From assembly GCA_030531285.1 (NCBI GenBank), contig JAUNNW010000062.1:1-7870 (forward strand): a DNA stretch of 7,870 nucleotides, written 5' to 3'. The stretch is from Synergistaceae bacterium. GTDB taxonomy: Bacteria; Synergistota; Synergistia; Synergistales; Synergistaceae. Position 1 is the stretch's first letter. Each line of letters opens with the position of its first letter. Made by a program: the position numbers and the translations under genes. Positions 1 to 5,552 of this stretch are shown here, piece after piece. The notes beneath the pieces are model-generated. The model did no database searches and was not told where the DNA came from. It worked only from the letters and a program-made list of their open reading frames with translations.

Positions 1-142
1 CCGAAGTGCAACAAAAAGTAACAAAAAGCAACAAAACAGAGGCAGATTGCCGAAACACAAGTTTCGGCAACCCAGCCTGCTGTTGACTGTACCAAAAATC
101 AATTTTACGAAAGAGGTTATCAATCCTTTGCGGTCGAAACAC
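1..142 (-). CDS. Doubtful open frame running off the left edge
   Basis: The minus strand is open from a GTG at 142 to the left edge, about 47 codons, and the frame stays open upstream to the terminator at 178-205. The conceptual peptide is rich in Q, F and L, with a hydrophobic, Cys-containing end. No convincing ribosome binding site precedes the GTG. The stretch contains two perfect inverted repeats and three tandem 10-mers, which suits a non-coding repeat better than a gene. I do not recognise the product and list it only because no stop interrupts it. Confidence 0.12.
   Translation of the reverse strand, partial: MFRPQRIDNLFRKIDFWYSQQQAGLPKLVFRQSASVLLLFVTFCCTS
11..40. repeat. Three tandem 10-base repeats
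   Basis: Three consecutive 10-base units follow each other: ACAAAAAGTA, ACAAAAAGCA and ACAAAACAGA. The first two differ at one base and the third is more degenerate. Read on the minus strand they give TTTTTGTT-type units. They sit just left of a perfect hairpin at 47-70 and run close to the window edge, so more units may lie outside. Function is unknown; they may belong to a dispersed repeat. Confidence 0.6.
47..70. repeat. Perfect 10-bp inverted repeat (hairpin)
   Basis: TTGCCGAAAC and GTTTCGGCAA are perfect reverse complements separated by four bases (ACAA). Neither strand has an immediate T-run after the stem, so it is not a classical intrinsic terminator, although the minus strand becomes T-rich about 15 bases later, through the tandem repeats. 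It could be the folded end of a repeat element or part of a structured RNA. Confidence 0.6.
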
Positions 143-149
143 TTTCGAC
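133..149. repeat. Perfect 7-bp inverted repeat
   Basis: GTCGAAA and TTTCGAC are separated by three bases. This is the second of three perfect hairpins in the left 205 bases. It has no T-run and no tRNA-like neighbours. It may be part of the same repeat element as the hairpin at 47-70. Confidence 0.4.
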
Positions 150-177
150 AAATTAGGCAGAAAATATAATTTGATAT

Positions 178-205
178 AAAAATTGCCTGAGGAAACCTCA
201 GGCAA
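178..205 (-). terminator. Intrinsic terminator of the HNH gene
   Basis: On the minus strand a perfect 10-bp stem (TTGCCTGAGG / CCTCAGGCAA, three-base loop) is followed directly by TTTTTATAT. It lies about 43 bases after the stop codon of the HNH/ParB-like gene and correctly oriented for it. A separate 14-base perfect palindrome, ATCTTTTAAAAGAT at 218-231, lies between the stop codon and the terminator and is AT-only enough to be chance. Confidence 0.85.
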
Positions 206-247
206 GATAATTTCATAATCTTTTAAAAGATGCTACAGAAAACGCAC

Positions 248-1846
248 TTAAGAGTCTGCCTTTATCATTTCAGTTAAATCTAAAGCCTTAATAAGCACTT
301 GCGTACTATCAGGTGTTTTGCCTGTCTTAAATACTGTATCCCAGTATATTGATGCTTTTTTCCCAGCAAAGACAGTTATCGCCAAATTAGTATCCTTCCA
401 AAATGGCAATTCTCTTAAATTAATTATAAAATTTCTCATATTAATCCAAACTTGTTCTGGAAGTAAATCTTGCAATAACCCATTATCATTCTTCAACTTT
501 CCCGTAGCAGCTAAATAGTAATCAATTATACGTGGGAGATATTTAACCCAGGCAGCCATAATATCTTCTTTGAAAAATCTAGCTGCTATGAGATGCGTTA
601 AAGGGATGCTACTATCGCCTTTTTGTACTCTATCTTCCAATTTATGCGTTCCAATTTCTTTCTCATATCTATTAATTAATATTTCTTCAGCAATAATGTT
701 ACATATTCTTATCATCTGTTCTTGTTCTAAAGCTCTTGGATTTTTATCCTCATCCGCTAAATAATTCAAAGGAACAGATAGCACTGTCTTAGGTAAAATG
801 AAAGTACGTAACAAAGTTTTTTCAAAAGTACTGCCTGAAAGCGGCAACATTGTTCCCTTACCCTCAAAATTTATATAATCCTTAAGTTTATTGTTCTGAT
901 TATAGGTAATTTGATGTTTTTGACTGTCGATAATATAATTTCTTGCAGACTCGCCTTTAAAATAATTTACAAACATCGCTTCAGAAAAAGATGTATCATC
1001 TTCACTTAAACCGTGTTCTTTCCTATAGCGTAAAAGTCTTTCTTCATACATCTGATTATGAAGCTGACGAAGCACAGTTTTATCGAAAGCAATTTGCCTT
1101 AAGGTACTTCCTGCAATTTCATTCGCTTTCAGTAGTCTGTCTGCATCTGGGTCAATAAACAGTCTAATAAGAAGTTTTTTTACGCCTAACATAATCTGCG
1201 CAACACTCTTATGCTGACCATCAAACAATAAAATCTTGCCATCGCTAATTTTAGCCAAAGCAATCTGTAGTTGTGGACGCTTTTCATGAAATTCTTTGAT
1301 TAAAAGATTTACTGATTTGTTAATGCCACGTGGATTTGTTACGCCATCGTGATACAAATATTCAATAGGAACCTCAATAAACGCTGTTTTCTCTCCTGAA
1401 AGTTTGTCTGTCAGTATCTTTGCATGATAAATTTCTACATCTCCAAGTTCATCAAAGGTGTACCGTAGGTCATTATCCTCAACTTTATAACTAAAATTAA
1501 ATTTAGAACCACCAAAATGCTCTAACACATGCGCCAAGGATGCAATTTCACCCTTTTGCCTTGGCTTATCCAATATCTTATCAAGGTGGCAAATTGCTCT
1601 TGCAACTTCCAAATCACTATCCTGCTTTGATTTATTACATCTTTCATGTGTAATAGCAAAATTTTCAGGACTATCCTTACCCCCACCTCCTAATGGATGT
1701 ATATGATCAATATTTACCTTATGCATATCTAAATCAATATCTTCACCACAAATAAAACACTTGTGACTTTGCTGTTCACAAAGTGTTTGCCTTAAATTTT
1801 CCATATCTTCTTTTGATAATCCACTCAGATACGCTGACACTCCCAT
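248..1846 (-). CDS. HNH endonuclease fused to ParB-like DGQHK domain
   Basis: Predicted protein of 532 residues. An HNH domain lies at about residues 25-75: CxxC at C30/C33, the D47-H48-I-H50-P core, N63, and H67 with C70-N71-xx-K. A ParB/sulfiredoxin-like domain follows at about 155-235, with VPIEYL, then NPR near 171, and DGQHK at 209-213, which sits where DGQHR/DGQQR/GxHR motifs occur in DGQHR, DUF262 and ParB families. Residues 240-532 are mostly helical-looking and unassigned. The HNH part implies metal-dependent DNA cleavage; the ParB-like part may bind or hydrolyse a nucleotide (inference from related families). The start is the ATG at 1846, preceded eight bases upstream by AAGGAG (1855-1860). 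The frame is open back to a GTG at 1948, but that GTG lies inside the upstream terminator and ahead of the likely promoter. The gene is solitary and AT-rich compared with its neighbours, with its own promoter and terminator, which suggests horizontal acquisition. A defence, type IV restriction-like or mobile-element nuclease is plausible; the exact role is unknown. Confidence 0.85.
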   Translation of the reverse strand: MGVSAYLSGLSKEDMENLRQTLCEQQSHKCFICGEDIDLDMHKVNIDHIHPLGGGGKDSPENFAITHERCNKSKQDSDLEVARAICHLDKILDKPRQKGEIASLAHVLEHFGGSKFNFSYKVEDNDLRYTFDELGDVEIYHAKILTDKLSGEKTAFIEVPIEYLYHDGVTNPRGINKSVNLLIKEFHEKRPQLQIALAKISDGKILLFDGQHKSVAQIMLGVKKLLIRLFIDPDADRLLKANEIAGSTLRQIAFDKTVLRQLHNQMYEERLLRYRKEHGLSEDDTSFSEAMFVNYFKGESARNYIIDSQKHQITYNQNNKLKDYINFEGKGTMLPLSGSTFEKTLLRTFILPKTVLSVPLNYLADEDKNPRALEQEQMIRICNIIAEEILINRYEKEIGTHKLEDRVQKGDSSIPLTHLIAARFFKEDIMAAWVKYLPRIIDYYLAATGKLKNDNGLLQDLLPEQVWINMRNFIINLRELPFWKDTNLAITVFAGKKASIYWDTVFKTGKTPDSTQVLIKALDLTEMIKADS

Positions 1847-1882
1847 AGTACCATCTCCTTGCATTGCTTCCAACGCAAATAT

Positions 1883-1911
1883 ATTATCGCACATATTACC
1901 GTTTCTGTCCT
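1883..1911 (-). promoter_or_regulatory. Candidate sigma-70 promoter for HNH gene
   Basis: On the minus strand AGGACA (1906-1911; 4/6 to TTGACA) and GATAAT (1883-1888; 5/6 to TATAAT) are separated by exactly 17 bases. Transcription would begin near 1876, giving a leader of about 30 bases that holds the AAGGAG ribosome binding site. This promoter would exclude the upstream GTG and ATG starts at 1948 and 1894. It lies just past the neighbouring operon's terminator, so the HNH gene would be a separate unit. Confidence 0.45.
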
Positions 1912-1931
1912 TAATTTCTACGGTTACTATA

Positions 1932-1960
1932 GAAAAGCAGACGGACACGTGTGTCCGTCT
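1932..1960 (-). terminator. Intrinsic terminator after the secreted-peptide gene
   Basis: AGACGGACAC (1939-1948) and GTGTCCGTCT (1951-1960) form a perfect 10-bp stem with a two-base centre, so a nine-base-pair stem with a four-base loop is more realistic. On the minus strand it is followed by GCTTTTCT. It lies six bases after the TAG of the small secreted-protein gene and closes that operon. The T-run is short, so efficiency may be moderate. Confidence 0.7.
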
Positions 1961-1966
1961 AACAGG

Positions 1967-2188
1967 CTAAAATATTTTCTTAAGGACAATTTCTTCCGCT
2001 CTGCCCTGCATTGCGATTTGTCCGCTTGCTATGGCGCTTGCGTTTCCGCTTTTGTAGTAGTTTGCTTCGTAGCGCGGAAAAAGTTTCGCGTTGTCTCCGG
2101 CAAACACTGCCGTGCCGCTGAGCATTGCCGCGCAAATTATAAGCAGTGTTATCAGCAGTGTTATCGTTTTCTTCGCGATGTTCTTCAT
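1967..2188 (-). CDS. Small secreted protein of unknown function (73 aa)
   Basis: A 73-residue protein with a textbook Sec signal peptide: a basic start (MKNIAKK), a hydrophobic core at about residues 8-24, and a likely signal peptidase I site after V-F-A at residue 30. The mature part would be about 43 residues, with NYYKSGNASA and a basic, hydrophobic end. There is no lipobox: the Cys at 19 is inside the hydrophobic core, not at a cleavage site. The start is fixed by GGAGG (2197-2201) eight bases upstream of ATG 2188. The frame is open further upstream to 2329, but that extension is Lys/Asn/His-rich, overlaps the macro remnant and looks non-coding. No strong promoter is visible in front, so it is probably the last gene of the kinase-macro unit, and a terminator follows at once. 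I do not recognise the family. Confidence 0.65.
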   Translation of the reverse strand: MKNIAKKTITLLITLLIICAAMLSGTAVFAGDNAKLFPRYEANYYKSGNASAIASGQIAMQGRAEEIVLKKIF

Positions 2189-2288
2189 TGTGTCTGCCTC
2201 CGTTGTATGTTCATTTTTGCAACATATCCATGGTACACGGTTTTTGTGGTGATTTTGTGTTAATTTTATGCGATTTTTGTGACGTTTG

Positions 2289-2532
2289 TTATTTCTGTTT
2301 TTTGCCGCGTTTTTTGTAGTCTTTGTCAATCAGGTCTTTCCAATCGTCTGTCATTATCTTTCCCGCGCGCAGTTCGCTTGCGCATTCGGCACTCTTCAAG
2401 CAGTTTATGTCCCGCTGCGGTGTGTATCGCAAAATCAACGCCTCCGGCTCCGCTCAATTTCTCATCGGTGGGATTTACCACCGCGTCCGTTTCAATTTTC
2501 GTTATGTCCTGTCTGATTATCTGAAGCGGCAT
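2289..2532 (-). pseudogene. Truncated, frameshifted macro-domain gene remnant
   Basis: The first 50 or so residues match the start of a macro domain: [19 protein letters not shown], then [21 protein letters not shown]. After that the frame becomes Arg-rich and stops at residue 68 (2326), far short of the usual 150-180. The +1 frame continues openly through [19 protein letters not shown] to a TAA at 2289, so at least one frameshift plus loss of the middle and C-terminal parts is likely. The VVNPTDE motif, instead of the VNAAN of the upstream gene, shows it is a different macro subclass and not a fresh tandem copy. The ATG at 2532 lies two bases after the stop of the intact macro gene, with only a weak ribosome binding site. 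A short functional product is possible but unlikely, because the second nucleotide-binding loop (the PLISAGVYG equivalent) is absent. Confidence 0.65.
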
Positions 2533-2534
2533 TT

Positions 2535-3074
2535 TTACGCTCTGTTTTGCACGTCTGTTCCCGTTATGTTAAGGCGGGCAGCGATTTCAGCGGATTTGGC
2601 ATCAAACAGACAGAGACACACTTCGCACTTTTTTCCATACGGTGTCAAGAGAAATTCTTTTATTTCAGAAACCGCAATTTTGATTGCTTCTTCCTTCGGG
2701 TAGCCGTACACACCGGCTGAAATCAGCGGGAACGCAACAGATTTGCAGCCAAGTTTTTCCGCTTCCGCAAGCGAATTTTTGTAGCAGGCGGCAAGCAGCT
2801 GAGCTTCGCCGTGTTTTCCGTCGCGGTATATGGGTCCAACTGTGTGTATTACATATTTTACAGGAAGGTTGTAGCCTTTCGTGGCTTTTGCTTCTCCTGT
2901 TTCGCAGCCGCCAAGCGTGCGGCATTCTTCAAGCAAACCGTTCCCTGCCGCGCGGTGTATTGCCCCGTCAACGCCCCCGCCTCCGAGAAGCGTTTTGTTC
3001 GCGGCATTGACGATTGCGTCAACTTTCAGCTTTGTTATATCCTGGCGTTTTACGGTAAAAGACACGGTTTTCAC
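2535..3074 (-). CDS. Macro-domain ADP-ribose hydrolase/deacetylase-like protein
   Basis: A 179-residue, single-domain macro protein, full length for the MacroD/YmdB class. Visible hallmarks are D19-A-I-V-N23-A-A-N26, the [14 protein letters not shown] loop at 31-44 with D36, CETGEAKAT at 57-65, YVIHTVGP at 74-81, and the second loop [11 protein letters not shown] at 116-126. Proteins of this class bind ADP-ribose and remove ADP-ribose from modified proteins or hydrolyse O-acetyl-ADP-ribose; they are cytoplasmic. The start is a GTG at 3074; the preceding CGGGG is a poor ribosome binding site. It lies 18 bases after the kinase stop and in the same frame, so translation is probably coupled or dependent on kinase translation. 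The downstream neighbour is a broken macro gene of another subclass. Which ADP-ribosylated target it serves cannot be read from the sequence. Confidence 0.9.
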   Translation of the reverse strand: MKTVSFTVKRQDITKLKVDAIVNAANKTLLGGGGVDGAIHRAAGNGLLEECRTLGGCETGEAKATKGYNLPVKYVIHTVGPIYRDGKHGEAQLLAACYKNSLAEAEKLGCKSVAFPLISAGVYGYPKEEAIKIAVSEIKEFLLTPYGKKCEVCLCLFDAKSAEIAARLNITGTDVQNRA

Positions 3075-3092
3075 CCCGAATTGCTGCGTATT

Positions 3093-3917
3093 TTATTTTG
3101 AACTAAGCAGATGAAGCAGCGGTTCAAATTTTACGCCGTACCAGTGCTGAGGGTCGTCCTGCGTGTTTTCTATACAGGAAACCGTAAAATCAGCGGCAAG
3201 CTTTGCCGCTTCGCAGGCGTTTCCGCCGTTCATAAAAAGTCCCACAAAGGCTGACGCGTACACGTCTCCCGTTCCGTGGCAGCCTTTGGATATTTTTTTA
3301 TGCTCGTAATAGCTCGTTTTTCCGTTTTCAAGAACAACGACTCCCGTTTTGTCAGGCATGTAGCCTACGCCTGTCAGTATCACGTTTTGGGCGCCGTTTT
3401 CTTTCATCGCTCCGAGCAGTTCCGCTGTGTATTTCTCGTCGTACTGTTCTCTGTACTCAATTCCCGTAAGAAAACACGCTTCCGTTATGTTCGGCAGGCA
3501 GTACTCCGCGGCAAAGCAAAGTTCTTTCATTGCTTCAACGTAGTTTTCGTCAAATGCGGGATAGAGTTTTCCGTTGTCAGCCATTGCAGGGTCAACAAAA
3601 CTCGCGCCGCCTTTTTTGAGCAGATTGGCGATTATTGCTTTTACGTACGCAATTTGTTTTGCGCTGCCGAGATAGCCTGTGTAGACTGCGTCAAAGGCAA
3701 TTTTTTCTTTTTCCCAATGTTCCGCTATCGCAGGAATATCGTCTGTCAAATCACGGAAGGTATAACCGCTGAAGCCTGCCGTATGGGTGGAAAGTACCGC
3801 AGAAGGCAGTATCGCCGTTTCAAGCCCGCAGACAGAAAGTATCGGCAGCGCAACCGTGAGAGAACACTGCCCCACGCAGGATATGTCCTGTATTGTGAGT
3901 ATTCGTTTGTAAGTCAT
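3093..3917 (-). CDS. Pyridoxal/pyridoxamine kinase, PdxY-like
   Basis: A 274-residue ribokinase-fold kinase of the pyridoxal kinase family, which phosphorylates pyridoxal or pyridoxamine to the 5'-phosphate in vitamin B6 salvage in the cytoplasm. Family marks are QDISCVGQCSLTVALPIL near the N-terminus, STHTAGF around 43-49, TGYLGS near 80-85, VDPAMADNGKLY at 108-119, LPNITEACFLTG at 141-152, and the anion-hole/catalytic motif GCHGTGD at 212-218, with D218 as the likely base. The ATG at 3917 is preferred: AGAGGTG (3924-3930) lies six bases upstream, and the GTG at 3926 that would add three residues is itself part of that ribosome binding site. A ThiD-like substrate cannot be fully excluded, but the PAMADNGKLY block fits pyridoxal kinases. 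The gene follows the metK terminator, so it should have its own promoter. Only a weak TAAAAT without a good -35 is visible in the short gap. Confidence 0.9.
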   Translation of the reverse strand: MTYKRILTIQDISCVGQCSLTVALPILSVCGLETAILPSAVLSTHTAGFSGYTFRDLTDDIPAIAEHWEKEKIAFDAVYTGYLGSAKQIAYVKAIIANLLKKGGASFVDPAMADNGKLYPAFDENYVEAMKELCFAAEYCLPNITEACFLTGIEYREQYDEKYTAELLGAMKENGAQNVILTGVGYMPDKTGVVVLENGKTSYYEHKKISKGCHGTGDVYASAFVGLFMNGGNACEAAKLAADFTVSCIENTQDDPQHWYGVKFEPLLHLLSSK

Positions 3918-3965
3918 TTCCGTCACCTCTTGCTTAGGTTATTTTACATCAAATTTGAAAAAACA

Positions 3966-3996
3966 ACTAAAAAATCCCCCGTTGAGGGGGATTTTT
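3966..3996 (-). terminator. Intrinsic terminator of metK
   Basis: AAAAATCCCCC (3970-3980) and GGGGGATTTTT (3986-3996) form a perfect 11-bp stem with a five-base loop, starting 12 bases after the metK stop. On the minus strand the stem ends in T-rich sequence (ATTTTTTAG, then TTGTTTTTT). The A-run before it would let it work in the other direction as well. It separates the metK unit from the kinase unit. Confidence 0.9.
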
Positions 3997-4008
3997 CAAG
4001 CACATTTT

Positions 4009-5202
4009 TTACGCAAGTTTTTCCGCGGCTTTAGCAAGCTGCTTTGCTTTGTCTGTTTCTTCCCATTTCGGCAGCGGAGAGAGGTCGGTTCTTCCCATGT
4101 GTCCGTAGGCAGCAAGTCTTCTGTACTGCGGTTTTCTGAGTTCAAGATTGCTGATTATCGCAGCGGGTCTGAAATCAAAATATTCGCGCACAAGGCCGGT
4201 TATCTTTTCGTCCGAGATTTTGCCTGTCCCGAACGTGTTGACGTAGACTGAAACCGGACGCGCAACACCTATTGCGTAGGCAACCTGCAGCTGGCATTTT
4301 GAGGCAATGCCCGACGCGACAACGTTTTTCGCGGCATAACGCGCCATGTAAGCGCCCGAGCGGTCAACCTTCGTCGGATCTTTTCCCGAGAATGCGCCGC
4401 CGCCGTGAGGAACCGCCCCGCCGTAGGTGTCAACGATTATTTTTCTTCCTGTAAGTCCGCAGTCGCCCTGAGGACCTCCGATAACAAACTTCCCTGTCGG
4501 ATTGACAAAGATTTTAGGTTCTTTTTCAACGTATTTCTCAGGTATTACAGGCTTAATAACGTGTTCAATTATGTCTGCGCGAATCTGTTCAAGCGGCGTC
4601 ATTTCGTGATGCTGCGTGCTTATGACGACTGTGTCCACACAGGCGGCTTTTCCGCCAGAGTATTCTATCGTCACCTGACTTTTTCCGTCCGGACGGAGAT
4701 AGTTCAGCGTTTTGTTTTTCCTTACAAGCGCAAGCTGTCTCGCAAGCCTGTGCGCAAGCGAAATCGGAAGCGGCATAAGTTCTTCCGTTTCATCGCAGGC
4801 ATAGCCGACCATAAAGCCTTGGTCTCCCGCTCCCACTTTGTCAAATTCGTCTCCCGCAAATTCCTGCGCGTTGTTGACACCCTGCGCGATATCCGGCGAC
4901 TGTTCGTCAATTGCCGTAAGTATTGCGCAGGTCTCAGCGTCAAACCCGTATTTTGCGCGGGTATAGCCTATCTCCCTTATTGTTTTCCTCGCTATTGCAG
5001 GTATGTCGACGTAGCATTTTGTCGTAATTTCTCCAGCTACCTGAACGAACCCCGTACTGACAAGAGTTTCGCATGCGACTCTTCCCATCGGATCGTCCGC
5101 CAAAATAGCGTCGAGAACTGCGTCGGATATCTGATCTGCGAGTTTGTCCGGATGCCCTTCCGTCACTGACTCAGACGAAATGAGATACCTTTCTTTGCTC
5201 AT
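4009..5202 (-). CDS. metK: S-adenosylmethionine synthetase MetK
   Basis: A 397-residue methionine adenosyltransferase that makes S-adenosylmethionine from methionine and ATP in the cytoplasm. Length and motifs are canonical: [19 protein letters not shown] near the start (GHPDK at 16-20), the signature GAGDQG at 124-129, [20 protein letters not shown] around 238-257, and the glycine-rich P-loop-like GGGAFSGKD at 267-275. The C-terminal part (DLSPLPKWE) is complete. The ATG at 5202 is preferred, with GGAGG (5211-5215) eight bases upstream; a GTG at 5211 that would add three residues overlaps this ribosome binding site. It lies 61 bases after the zinc-ribbon gene with no clear terminator between them, so co-transcription is likely. 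I see no room for a SAM riboswitch in the gap, only a small hairpin. Confidence 0.97.
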   Translation of the reverse strand: MSKERYLISSESVTEGHPDKLADQISDAVLDAILADDPMGRVACETLVSTGFVQVAGEITTKCYVDIPAIARKTIREIGYTRAKYGFDAETCAILTAIDEQSPDIAQGVNNAQEFAGDEFDKVGAGDQGFMVGYACDETEELMPLPISLAHRLARQLALVRKNKTLNYLRPDGKSQVTIEYSGGKAACVDTVVISTQHHEMTPLEQIRADIIEHVIKPVIPEKYVEKEPKIFVNPTGKFVIGGPQGDCGLTGRKIIVDTYGGAVPHGGGAFSGKDPTKVDRSGAYMARYAAKNVVASGIASKCQLQVAYAIGVARPVSVYVNTFGTGKISDEKITGLVREYFDFRPAAIISNLELRKPQYRRLAAYGHMGRTDLSPLPKWEETDKAKQLAKAAEKLA

Positions 5203-5229
5203 ATCAAACACCTCCGTTTGTATTTACAA

Positions 5230-5245
5230 TGCGGCTTGCGCCGCA
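5230..5245 (-). other. GCAA-tetraloop hairpin in metK leader
   Basis: On the minus strand TGCGGC-GCAA-GCCGCA forms a perfect 6-bp GC-rich stem closed by a GNRA tetraloop, ending 14 bases before the metK ribosome binding site. The following TTGTAAATAC is not a T-run, so termination is doubtful. It might be an RNA-stability, processing or translation-control element, or a weak terminator of the upstream small gene. Confidence 0.45.
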
Positions 5246-5263
5246 AAGTTACGAATTTAATTT

Positions 5264-5518
5264 TCAGTCATCTATCGACGGAAAACTTTTTTTGAGCGGC
5301 ATTGGCATTCCGTTCCAATTTTCGCGCGATGCAAAGCCAATACCGGCGACTATGTCCCCCAAACTTCCGCAGCGTACCGTTCCGCTCTCTGCTATCTCAA
5401 CGGATTGTCCCGCACCGCATACAGGACAACACCAATAAGCTCCCGTAATTCCGTTTTTATTGGTGATGCTGCTTATAACTTTTATTTCACCGCATTTGCA
5501 ACAGGCAACTATGTACAC
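5264..5518 (-). CDS. Small Cys4 zinc-ribbon protein, unknown function (84 aa)
   Basis: A short protein with two zinc-knuckle pairs, C6/C9 (CCKCGE) and C31/C34 (CCPVCG), about 21 residues apart, as in rubredoxin-like zinc ribbons. A further Cys is at position 50 and the tail is Pro/Met-rich. It should bind one Zn(2+) through four Cys; partner and role are unknown. Start: the GTG at 5518 has AAGGTG (5525-5530) six bases upstream. A GTG at 5527 that would add three residues is part of that Shine-Dalgarno sequence. It follows the DUF3084 gene by 34 bases and precedes metK by 61, so all three are probably one transcript. Clear start and ribosome binding site plus the paired Cys motifs support a real gene. 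Confidence 0.65.
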   Translation of the reverse strand: MYIVACCKCGEIKVISSITNKNGITGAYWCCPVCGAGQSVEIAESGTVRCGSLGDIVAGIGFASRENWNGMPMPLKKSFPSIDD

Positions 5519-5552
5519 GCAAAACACCTTGATTCAATCAAAAATATTTCGT

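Noticed and set aside
11..40. A CRISPR array suggested by the tandem repeats.
   Set aside because: The units are 10 bases long, directly abutting and without spacers.
81..93. A 13-base near match (one mismatch) to 7852-7864, suggesting flanking direct repeats of one large element.
   Set aside because: One mismatch in 13 bases is expected several times by chance in a window this size, and the neighbouring bases do not match.
218..231. Perfect 14-base palindrome ATCTTTTAAAAGAT after the HNH gene.
   Set aside because: It lies in AT-rich sequence between a stop codon and a clear terminator. No second copy or link to a promoter supports a binding site.
1967..2329. A 120-residue version of the small secreted protein.
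   Set aside because: The first 47 codons lack a ribosome binding site and overlap the macro remnant, while GGAGG precedes the internal ATG, which begins a standard signal peptide.
3276..4034. A long plus-strand open frame opposite the kinase gene.
   Set aside because: Its peptide is Arg/Phe/Cys-rich and lies antisense to a clearly recognised kinase and through a terminator; it is a shadow frame.
4405..5169. A 254-codon plus-strand open frame opposite metK.
   Set aside because: It is the antisense shadow of a fully conserved metK and has no recognisable domain.
5529..5541. Palindrome TTGATT-C-AATCAA overlapping the zinc-ribbon ribosome binding site, possible operator.
   Set aside because: Short, AT-rich and isolated. 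No second copy or promoter context was seen, so chance is likely.
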